Source: Acorus gramineus | Lineage: Eukaryota; Streptophyta; Magnoliopsida; Acorales; Acoraceae | Assembly (NCBI GenBank): GCA_030737835.1 | Contig: JAUJYN010000052.1 | Span: forward strand, 226,294 to 290,293 | DNA: 64,000 nt | Direction: 5' to 3' | In this document: positions 21,691 through 31,800 of the stretch, one piece after another | Layout: each line of letters starts with the position of its first letter | Numbering within the stretch: the stretch's first letter is position 1 | The notes under the pieces: model-generated | Told to the model about the DNA's origin: nothing | Database searches by the model: none | What the model saw: the letters and a program-made list of their open reading frames with translations, nothing else | Made by a program: the position numbers and the translations under genes

Positions 21691-22680
21691 CTCACATTTG
21701 ATCTACCATCCATCTGATGCTTCCAGGGTATCCCTTGACTGGGAAAAGAACCTCGGGAAAGCAGCATGAAATCCCGATATAGGATACCCCGACAACCAAA
21801 CAAGAAACACGAAGTATCCTAGCCCGGGTTTCAACGCCGACCTCACAAGGCCCCTTAATCCAGAAAGGAACACTAGGAGAAGACATCATTATTAAAGAAC
21901 ATTACCAACCTCACCGGATCATCTACATCTAGATAATCACCCACCGATATCCTTCAACATCCATCTCAAGACCGGACCCAACCTCTATGGGAACGGTCGA
22001 ACCACGACTGAGTCACGAGGCGACGCGTCTTTGTCTCATCCACACCCTCACTCCTTTCAGGAGACTTTTTGGGACTTTGGGAGAGACTTAGACTGTTCTT
22101 CACCCCTGGTCCACCGGTAGCCTCTCCTCCACACCGTAGGCCGCCTGGTCCGCTCCCACAATTCAGCACAGTCCGAAACCAAATCAGGAGGTGCTTACTG
22201 ATGGGAGCCCTCTGTCAGGAAGGCCTCTCTAACGCTGAGGAGTCCCTACTCGGGTCCACGAAGGGGAGAACGATTCCATACTCGCGACATCATCCATTAC
22301 AGGACCGAACCCAACATCATCGGGAATGGTCGAATAAACCATTTGGTCACGAGCGAACCGTCTTCGCCTCATCCACACCCTCACTCCCGAAAGGAGACAT
22401 TTTGGGACTTTGGGAGAGACTTAGACTGCTCTCTACCCCTGGTCCACCGGTAGCCTCTCCCCGCTCCGTAGCTCGCCTGGTCCTCTGACCGGGAGCCTGT
22501 CTAACGCCGGGGCTGTACTACGCGGATCCGACGAAGGGGAGAGCGATTTCCACGCTCGCGACACCATCCATTAATCCATTTCCGGGTTAGCCCCTACCTG
22601 ACACGCTCCCACGATCAGTACCCCTCCGACTGCATCGGCGGTACCTACGGATGAGAGCCTCCTGCCAGGACGGCTACAAC
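21690..22680 (-). repeat. LTR-derived block inside element F interior
   Basis: Sequence lying between the gag N-terminus and pol but resembling LTR DNA: 21730-21850 matches the GACAACCAAACAAG block of LTRs E, F, G and D (for example 17215-17340), and 21910-22660 matches LTR 1 (3740-4440), including the GATCATCTACATCTAGATAA word and the GGTACCTACGGATG block. A counterpart lies in E at 30660-31400. It has no coding potential that I recognise. Confidence 0.7.
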
Positions 22681-23147
22681 CCAGCCTCTTCAATTCGAAC
22701 AACCACACTCAATACTCGCGCTGCAGCCTCTAGCTCCACCTCCCTCACTAGGGGATCCTGAACTCTCACCGCTGGAATCACCACGGGGACTGGGGGTACT
22801 TCGGGTACCACAGACGGATCTGCTACCAAGGGGACCTGTGGAACTGCATCACGGGCCGCCCTCAGCTCCCGGATCTCCCGCGCTTGCTCTACCAACGCTC
22901 TGGTCTGCGCCTCCAGTGCCTTGATCCGAGTCTCCACCGAATCCGCTATCCGAGCGAACGCACGTTCCCGTGCGGGAGGCTCCTGCGCCGATCCTGGCCT
23001 CACAGCCGTGGACTCTCCAGTAGCATCCTCGCCTCTAGCAGGTCCGAAAACCTCCAAAGGTCGAGAGGGACCATGTCCGCGCCGTCCTCCACGAGGAGAC
23101 ATATCAGCAATCCTAAGAAAACCAGACTCTAGGATCAGAATACCCAT
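22674..23147 (-). pseudogene. gag: gag N-terminal fragment of element F
   Basis: Frame containing MSPRGGRRGHGPSRPLEV, the N-terminus of the Tekay gag, followed by the Pro/Val-rich region (VPLVADPSVVPEVPPVPVV) and AAARV, then it runs into the LTR-derived block. Capsid and zinc-knuckle domains are absent. The initiator ATG of the shared MPPR/MSPR start is near 23100; upstream in-frame codons are leader. Packaging signals in this region may explain why non-autonomous copies kept it (inference). Confidence 0.75.
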
Positions 23148-23204
23148 ATCAAAATCCTAGGACTCATCTCTACGAAAGAAGACTATTGGCTCTGACAGGA
23201 CCAG

Positions 23205-23216
23205 GCTCTGATACCA
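23205..23216 (-). other. Primer-binding site of element F
   Basis: GCTCTGATACCA on the + strand, that is TGGTATCAGAGC on the coding strand, complementary to initiator Met-tRNA. It sits a few bases inside the 5' LTR at 23223. Confidence 0.9.
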
Positions 23217-23222
23217 CCTTTT

Positions 23223-26200
23223 TGTCACGCCCCAGGCGTCCCCGGGACGCGGCAAGTGTATATATATATCAGAATCTACTCAGGAGGTCAATAATATCAT
23301 ACACAAGCAGCCAAAATGACACACAGACAACAAAAGCAAGGCTGACAGGATATATATACACCAAATGCGGATAACTAAGACTGAATCTGTAATCAAAATA
23401 CACTACAGACTCCATACATAATCACATGTCCTGTGAGAGCCAATATACATACAAAGAGATCCAAATACAACACAAACGCGTGCCCAAGCACGGAAAATAA
23501 TACATACTGGTACAAAGGATGCTGATAGTCTCTGCAACTCGCGGGACGTGGCGCTACTCCGCTACTGATGAAGTCCCTCGGGGAGCTCCTCCTCCAGATC
23601 CGACTCAGATGACACTGAAGAAAAAATATTATGCGAGGGGTGAGCCACACGCTCAGTGAACGGCACAACCCATGCATCACAGACAATATTTACCACAATT
23701 CCATTATTTATCCAGCCTCTAAGACATAACAACATGATCCAGTGATTCGTACTTCGCCGAACCACCACACCCTCACCCTCACCCATCAATGGGTGACATA
23801 GGTTATTGGGACTGATAATAATCCATTCACAAATCCAGTAGGTCGCTCATCGCCAACCCACTACACCCTCACCCTCACCCTACCACGGGTGACATAGGAT
23901 TTTGGGACTGACTACACATAACCAGCGGGTCGCTTCCGCCAACCCGCCACACCCTCACCCTCACCCTTCAATGAGTGACATAGGATATTGGGACTAACTG
24001 CACCAAAAACCAACGGGTCGCTTCCGCCAACCCGCTACACCCTCACCCTCACCCTTCAATGGGTGACACAGGATTTTGGGACTGACTAGGCTGTTGGTCA
24101 CCCTTGGTCCACCGATAGGCTCTCCTCCACTCCGTAGGCCGCCTGGTCTACTCCCACATTCAGCACAGTCCGTCCAAAATCAGGAGGTGCCTACTAATGG
24201 GAGCCCTCTGTCAGGAAGGCCCTGTCTAACGTTGGGGTAGTCTCTACCGGATCCAACGAAGGGAACAGAACAGCCTAACCATCGCATATGATCCACTTGG
24301 ATCCGCAGACGGCACATTATAACAACACTAATGTTCTGAATTCCTCAGAACCCACCAGGGCGCATAACTACGATGCGGGGAACATGCATAAGGTTATAAC
24401 AATGTGGAATATCGTTGGGGAAAGAAACTCGGGAGGGCAGCGTGAGTTCCCGTTATAGGACACCCCGACAACCAAACAAGGAACACGGTGTACCCTAACC
24501 CGGGTCTCACCGCTGTCCTCGCAAGGCCCCTCCCCTATAATATTCACTATAACATGCATTGTAAACAAATACTAGCATTTAATCAAATAAATAAACTAGT
24601 AGGGCACATGCATCGGCCGGGCTTCCTAACATGGAACCAGGGGACATGCTGCATGGCTCATATACATCCTAAGGGTGCAAGTCCCTAACATGCAAAGTCT
24701 AGGGTAACATGCATTCTACAATTAAATCATGCTCGCATGATATACATATTACACATGGTCAATATTCATCCAAGGTGCCCCAGGAGAGGTCGGTATACGC
24801 CCAAGTGCGTATAGCACCTCTCTACTGGGTTGGATTGTCCCACTCACCGGAACTCGGGTCGACGCGCGACCGTCCGTCGGGATCTGCAAGATAGGGTATT
24901 ACTTGGTAAGTATAAATCCACAATTATTATTAAATACACAAATAAATACCCAAAACCCACCACAAACACCTAACACTCGGGCAAACGTGCACGCGACCCG
25001 CACGCACGTTAGCCCGAGCACTTCGGCAACCACCCACACGGCCGGCAATCACCCGCACGGCCACCCGACCGCCCGCGCACGCACCGCCGCGCCTCGGCCC
25101 GCGCGCCCCGCGCACCGCCGGGCCCCTGCCCGCCGCCGAGACACACCGCCGAGCTTCCCGGGGCACCCCGCACGCCCCCGCGCGCAGCGCCCCGCCCCGC
25201 GCGCACCCCGCGCGCACCTCCGCCACCTTGCCGCACCTCGCGCGCACCTCGCACGCACCTCGCCTGCCCCGCTGCGCCTCGCGCACACCTCGCACGCCTT
25301 GCCGCACCTCGCGCGCACCTCGCCTCACCTCGCGCGCACCTCGCACGCACCTTGCATGCCCCGCTGCGCCTCGCGCACACCTCGCACGCCTTGCCGCACC
25401 TCGCGCACGCTCCTCCGCTGCCTCAGCCACACGAACAGCCCCGCGCACAGCCGCCCGAACAGCCCCGCGCACAGACCCGCGCGCACCCAGCGCCCAGCAC
25501 GCCCGCGCGCCTGCTGCCTGAGGCCCCCCAGCCCGAGCTCGCGCGCCCAGCACGACCAGCAGCTCGCACCAGACCCGCGCACGCCCGCGCGCACGCACGC
25601 CCGCGCGCGCACGCGCCTGCCCGCGCGCACCCGACCTGCGCGCCGCCTGGGCTGCTGCTGCTGCTGCGGTTTGGCCCGGACGACCTGCCGAGCGCCTCCA
25701 ACCACCCCTCCCACTGCCCCGACCACCTCCAACCGCCTCCGACCACCTTCCGACGACCCCCACCGCCTCCAACCACCTCCCAAACACATAACCTTCCCCT
25801 AGCAATCATCTAGACGAGAAATAAGAGGGAAAGGAGGCTTACCGAGGGGAGGAGGAGGTGTCCGGTGGATCTCCACGCGCCGAAACCCTTCCCACAAGCC
25901 TTCTCACGACCCGATCTATCACGGCCCTCGAAATGGGCCAAATCAGAGGACGAAAAGGGGAGGTCGGGGAGGCTAAAGTCGTCGGAATCGGGTTTTGAAG
26001 ACACCGGAGTGTAGATCGGGACCCGATCTACACTTCCCGTGCTTTAGGTTTTTGATTTTGAGGGGTCTAGGGGGCTTGAAAGGAAGAAAAACGGAGAGGG
26101 GAGAGAGAGATCTCGACGAGGAAGACGATGAACAGTGCTCCTCGAAATTAGCTCACCCCAATTTATAGTTCGCGACTTAAAAACCCAGATACGCCCCGGA

Positions 26201-26432
26201 ACTGCAAAATTTTTGCAAACGATGCCAGAATTCGATGAAATTTTCGTGGGTGGCTTAAAATGGCACCAGGACACCAAATATGCAGTTAGATTTTCAATCG
26301 GAGTCCTCTAGCTCAGACGATAGCTAACAGTCTGAAATTATGCGGTTCCGATCGAAAAACCCTAAAAATTTTAAAACTGCCAGAAATGCTCCAACGGTTA
26401 CCAGCAGGCTAAAAAGTGACACATATATAACA
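23223..26432 (-). mobile_element. 5' LTR of element F
   Basis: 3210 bp, near-identical to 16027-19249. It carries the same four-unit repeat (about 23755-24075), GC-rich core (24980-25790) and TATA-like box (near 26161, ATTTATAGT on the + strand). In retroelements this copy drives transcription. Confidence 0.9.
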
Positions 26433-27530
26433 CCCAGCGCCCAGCACGCCCAGGACACCCAGCACGCCCAGCGCCCAGCACGCCCAGCACACCCTGCACG
26501 CCCAGCACGCCCAGTACACCCGCGCCTGTGCCACCCGAGCGCAATCCCGCGCGCACGTCCGCGCGCACGCGCGAGCGCGCCCTGGCACTGCATGCCTGCT
26601 GCGCTGCCATCCTGCCCGGGGCAGACTACCGCCCTACCCGAGCACCTCTCCACCACCCACCGGCCACCAAAGGCCTCCGACCGCCCCCAATCACCACCGA
26701 CAGCCACCAGCCGCCCTCCACACTCAACCACACCCTCCTAACATGCATCTAAACATGAAAAAGAAGGAAAAACCCTTACCCAAGGAAAGGAGAGGAAAGG
26801 AAGGGAACCGGAGGATCTTCGTGCACCGAAACGCCTCCCAACGGATCTCCACCACCAAGACCTCCTCCTACCTCAAAAGGGGCTGAAAACAGGGGAGAAT
26901 AGAGGGGGTTAGAGGGGGCCAAACTTGTCGGAACTCGAATCCGAGAACACCGGGGGATAGATCGGGACCGGATCTAACCTTTCTATGTTTTGAGTTTTAA
27001 GCTTCAAGCACCCTAGGTGGCTCAAAACCAAGAAAAGAGAGAGGGGGAGAGAGAAAACTCATTTGAGAAGATGATGAATAGTGGGGGAGACTTTTAGATT
27101 CACTTAATATATAACCCTCACTTAGATTAGGGTTAAGAAAGGTTAATTAGGCTTAAGAGAGGCTTTAAGTGGGATTTGACTTGGGTCAACCCAACCACAC
27201 AAAAAAACAAAAAGGGTTGACCAAGTCATGGGCCCACTTTGACCAAGTCAACTCTCCCAATGACTTCACGCTCGATCAAAACCCGGATACGCCCCGGAAC
27301 TGTGAAATTTCATAAACGTTACCAGAATTCGATGAAAATTTCGTGAGTGGCTTAGAATGGCACCAGGACACATAATATGCATTTAGATTTTCAATCGGAG
27401 TCCTCTAGCTCAGGACGATAGCTAACAGTCCAAAATTTTAGCGGTTCCGATCGAAAAACGAAAAAAACTCAAAAACTGCCAGAATGCTCCAATGGTTACC
27501 AGAAGGCTAAAAAGTGACACATATATAACA
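26433..27530 (-). mobile_element. 3' LTR remnant of element E
   Basis: Begins inside the GC-rich core with a short CCCAGCACG array (26433-26525) and ends with CACATATATAACA, directly before the polypurine tract. It matches the 3' part of the E 5' LTR (about 33735-34789). The left two thirds are gone: upstream of F only the 11 bases 16016-16026 remain before A's gag. Confidence 0.85.
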
Positions 27531-27544
27531 TTCCCCCCCCCCTT
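27531..27544 (-). other. Polypurine tract of element E
   Basis: Pyrimidine-only run TTCCCCCCCCCCTT on the + strand next to the 3' LTR; purine on the coding strand. Confidence 0.8.
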
Positions 27545-27579
27545 AGGAAATTTTGTCCTCAAAATAAATACAAGAACAT

Positions 27580-28790
27580 CTAAGAAGGGAAAAGATGCGG
27601 ATACGCGTCACGCATGGCGTCCTCGAGCTCCAAAGTGGCCTCGGCACCGGAACGGTGCTGCCATCGCACCTTGACCAGCTGGACGGTCTTGGTGTGGAGC
27701 CTCTTCTCACGGCGGTCCAGGATCTCAATCGGCGGCTCAACGTATGACAAGTCTGGCTCGAAGACGAGCGACTCGAACGTGATGACGTGAGCAGGATCGT
27801 GGACATATCGCCTCAGCTGCGAGACATGGAAGACGTCATGAGCCTGAGCCAACTGTGGGGGTAGACCTATGCGATAGGCCACCTCTCCAACTCGCTCGAG
27901 GATGAGGAACGGCCCAATGAAACGCGGACTCAGCTTGCCCCGCACACCGAATCGGAAGATGCCCTTCATCGGGGACACCTTCAAGAACACATGGTCACCA
28001 ACCTCGAAGGTGAGCTCATGGCGACGACGGTCGGCGTAGCACTTCTGACGACTCTGAGCGACTCGGATACGCTAGCGAATCGTCTTCACCATCTCTGAGG
28101 TCTGGTGAACGATCTCTGGTCCCTCCAATTGGCGCTCTCCGACCTCGTCCCAACACAGGGGGGACCTGCAGCTGCAACCATGGAGTGCCTCGTAAGGATC
28201 CATCCGGATGCTCGAGTGGTAGCTGTTGTTGTAGGCAAACTCCACCAACGGAAGGTGCCTCTCCCAACTGCCCCCAAAATCAAGAACACAGGCTCGCAGC
28301 ATATCCTCAAGAGTCTGGATCGTCCTCTCCGACTGGCCGTCCGTCTGTGGATGAAACGCTGTACTGAAATGGAGGTTCGTACCAAGGGCGTGCTGGAGGC
28401 TACGCCAGAACCTCGAAGTAAAACACGCGTCTTGATCGGAAATGATGCTGACGGGAGTGCCATGGAGACGAACAATCTCGGAGACAAATAACTGCGCCAG
28501 GGTGTCCAGAGAATCGGTGAGTCGGATGGGGAGGAAATGAGCAGACTTCGTCAGCCGGTCGACGATCACCCAGATGGCATCGCGACCCGAACGTGACCTC
28601 GGCAAACCCGAGACGAAGTCCATGGTGATCTGCTCCCACTTCCACTGAGGAATCTCAATGGACTGCAGCTTCCCCGCAGGGCGCTGATGCTCCGACTTCA
28701 CCTGCTGGCATATTAGGCATCGGGCAACGAAACGGGCAATATCCGTCTTCATCCCGCGCCACCAGTAGCCACGACGAAGGCCCTTCAAAC
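27580..28790 (-). pseudogene. pol: Integrase and chromodomain of element E
   Basis: From 28788 downward: integrase zinc-binding end ([19 protein letters not shown]), catalytic core with the first Asp in [26 protein letters not shown] and TDGQSERT (the D,D,E pattern is retained), [11 protein letters not shown], then the C-terminal domain ([20 protein letters not shown]) and a chromodomain-like tail ending [13 protein letters not shown] lies in the frame at 28072-28074 (TIR-stop-RIR). This part is far better preserved than the rest of E and closely follows D and A. At 28790 it changes abruptly to a decayed, F-like sequence. Confidence 0.85.
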
Positions 28791-30650
28791 TGGCGCTTCA
28801 CAACCGTCTCAACACAAGGGAGGTATGAAACTGCGCCTGTAGAGTGCCCTTCACAGATCCATCTGGGTGCTCGAATGGCAGTCGCTTGCAGGCATACCCC
28901 AACAAATGGGTGGTGCCTCACCCAACTGCCCTCATCATCGAACACGCAGGCACATAGCATGTCCTCCAAGGTCCGAATCATCCTCATTGACTGGTTGTCC
29001 ATCGGCGATGAAACGCTATACTTAAATGGAGGCTCGCGCCAAAGGCTGCGCCACAACCTCAAAGTAACCCTCGCGTCTCAACCGAAAATAGCGCCGACTG
29101 GAGTGCCATGAAGACGAACAATCGCGAAGGTGAAAACCCACGTCAAGGCGTCCAGAGACTCAATCAGTCTGATAGGGAGGGAATCGCGGACTTAGTCAGT
29201 CGGTCAATGATCACCCAGACGGCGTCGTGACCCGAACGTGACATTAACGAGTCTGCAACAATCCCTGACAACCCACTCTCACGTCCACTGAGGAATCTCG
29301 ATGGACTGACGCTTCCCACGCGATGTTGAATCTTGAACTTTGCCTGAGGGCATGCCAACCTGGGGAAAACAAGGTCACCCACATCACCTTATCATCACGC
29401 CACAGCAACTCAACAAAGACTACCTCAAAGTAGTCCTCAGAAACCCAATAAAACTTTTGAGATCCACGAAGGCATCCGGTGCATTCGTCAACCCCGATGG
29501 CAGTACTTAAAACTCGTAGTGCCTGAACGGTCACGAAAGGCCATCTACGGGATGTCCAACTCTCGGATCTCCAGCTTGTGGTACCCTTGTGCGAAGATCG
29601 ATCTAACAGCAGACACTCGCTCTCAGAGCTGGTCAAATAGATCATCGATTCGCGGCAAAGGTAATTGATCTTCTACCTCCACGGGGAGATCAAAACAACA
29701 CCATGAACAATTAAGTTCGGATTCTGCTCCTCGAGCATGGCTGGCGCTCATGATAACACTTACACACTAGGTAAGCCGCTCAACCGCACTCAATCCACAA
29801 GACACGCATTAAGGGGTCGTCGAACCTCGACAATGCCTATGCGACGTCATCTATCTGATAGGCGGTTGAGTCCCATCACGAACGCTAGCATCGCGTCTCC
29901 TTATTCGCGGCCAATGTGGGGCAAACGCGACAGTATCCACAACTGTGCTTACATGCCGCCAGAGATAGGCCGCTCATCACAACCATTGGAACTCCGGCAT
30001 CCTGCACTCCATGGGCAGATTCATCACGGGGAGTCCACGCTCTCGTCATCATTTAGCAGCACCCTCCCGGTGTGGCCTCTACCTGGTAGCCTCCCAAGCC
30101 CGCTATCTCTGCCATATGGGCGAACCACAAGCATAGGATCTGGGAGCACCTCACAGGGCTCTGGCCTCAACCGGGCAGCTACAACACACAATGATTTATC
30201 GAAGCGACTCCAGATGCCACTGTGGAACCCTGTCCACTAGCGATCGCCCACTGAGCTGCAATAGGACGCACCCAATCCGATCGAACGCATCACCACACCC
30301 AACCGCGATGCATCGGAGCAAACTGTGAACCCACCCCTCCCAGACGGAAGGTAAGAACTGGCGCTGAGGTGAGCCTTCGCTTAAACTCCAGGAAGCTCTC
30401 CTCGCAAGACGGGGACCATTCGAACCGGACATCCTTCCGAGCGAGGCGGTTAAGAGGTACAGCTATCTTCGAGAAACCCTCGACAAGCCTCCTGTAATAA
30501 CCCGCCAAGCCCAGGAAGCTCCAAATCTCTGCGGGGTTCGACGGTCGACGCCAATTTAACACGGCGAGCATCTTATCCGGGTCCACAGATATGCCTTTGC
30601 CAGAAAATCACGTGGCCCAGAAAGGCCATACCCTCCAACCAAAACTCGCA
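28791..30650 (-). pseudogene. Permuted, decayed pol of element E
   Basis: Collinear with F 20000-21670. On the - strand: 30586-30290, RT C-terminus/RNase H block ([20 protein letters not shown]); 30240-29700, an unrecognised stretch; 29690-29250, RT N-terminal palm in broken frames; then integrase remnants 29200-28800 (LEDMLCACVFDDEGSW). The integrase core is thus present twice in E, once decayed here and once well preserved at 28072-28788. Confidence 0.75.
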
Positions 30651-30654
30651 CTTA

Positions 30655-31440
30655 ATCCACCATCAATTTGATGCTTCTAAGGTAGTCCTTGACTGGGAAA
30701 AGAAACCTTGGCAGGGCACCATGAGGTCCCGATATAGGATACCCCGACAACCAAACAAGGAACACGGAGTACCCTAGCCCGGGTCTCAACGCTGACCCTG
30801 CAAGGCCCCTCATCCAGAGTAGGAAGTCTGGAAGAAGACATCAACCTTAAAGAACACTACTAACCCCACTGGATCATCTACATCTAGATAATCACCCATC
30901 GATATCCTTCAACATCATCACAAGACCGGACCCAACATCTTGGGAACGGTCGAACAACAATGGGTCACGAGGCGACGCGTCTTCGCCTCATCCACACCCT
31001 CACTCCTGAAAGGAGACATTTGGGACTTTGGGAGAGACTTAGACTGCTCTACAGCCCTGGTCCACCGGTAGCCTCTCCTCCACACCGTAGGTTGCCTGGT
31101 CCGCTCCCACAATTCAGCACAGTCCGAACCCAAATCAGGAGGTGCCTACTGATGGGAGCCCTCTGTCAGGAAGGCCTCTCTAACGCTGAGGAGTCCCTAC
31201 ACGGATCCGACGAAAGGGAGAACGGTTCCACGCTCGCGACATCATTCAATAACCCTCTTCCGGGTAGCCCCTACCTGGCATACTCCCACGATCAGTACCC
31301 CTCCGACTGCATCGGCGGCACCTACGGATGGGAGCCCTCTGCCAGGACGGCCACACCCGGCCTCCTCAACTCGAACAACCACTTCCGATACCCGCTCTAC
31401 GAGATATCACACACTTGCATAACAGCAACCAACACGCTCG
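30655..31440 (-). repeat. LTR-derived block inside element E interior
   Basis: Counterpart of 21690-22680 in F. It contains the GACAACCAAACAAGG block (30747-30761), the GATCATCTACATCTAGATAA block (30872-30891), CACACCCTCACTCC-type motifs and the GGTCC/GGTAGCC and GGATCC words of the LTRs. No gene seen. Confidence 0.65.
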
Positions 31441-31725
31441 TCTGGGCCTTTAATGCTCTCGCCTGCTTCTCCAACACTCTGGTCTGGACCTCCAGTGCCT
31501 TGGTCTGAGTCTCCACCAAATCCGCTATCGAGCGAACGCACGTTTCCATGCGGGAGGCTCCTGCGCCGATCCTGGCCTCACAGCCGTGGACTCTCCAGTA
31601 GCATCCTCGCCTCTGATAGGTCCGGAAACCTCCAAAGGTCGAGAGGGACCATGTCCGCGCCGTCCTCCACGAGGAGGCATATCAGCAATCCTAAGAAAAC
31701 CAGACACTAGGATCACAATACTCAT
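31441..31725 (-). pseudogene. gag: gag N-terminal fragment of element E
   Basis: MPPRGGRRGHGPSRPLEVSG followed by GEDATGESTAVRPGSAQEPP and KRAFAR, the gag N-terminus as in F, then a frameshift and a further stretch of the ALEVQT-like heptads to about 31441. The rest of gag is absent and the LTR-derived block follows. Confidence 0.7.
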
Positions 31726-31783
31726 ATAGAAATCCTAGGACTCATCTCTACGAAAAGAAGACCATTGGCTCTGACAGGACCAG

Positions 31784-31795
31784 GCTCTGATACCA
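31784..31795 (-). other. Primer-binding site of element E
   Basis: GCTCTGATACCA, complement of the initiator Met-tRNA-type PBS, five bases inside the 5' LTR at 31801. Confidence 0.9.
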
Positions 31796-31800
31796 ACTTT

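Larger units (their letters stand above)
16027..26432 (-). mobile_element. Element F, complete non-autonomous gypsy element
   Basis: Two near-identical LTRs (16027-19249 and 23223-26432) flank an interior of 3973 bp, and CCCAG duplications lie at 16022-16026 and 26433-26437. On the - strand: PBS 23205-23216, gag N-terminus, LTR-derived block, RT-C/RNase H block, PR-C/RT-N block, integrase and chromodomain remnants, polypurine tract. No long intact pol frame exists, so it must have moved with proteins from another element. High LTR identity indicates the youngest datable insertion in the window. Confidence 0.9.
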
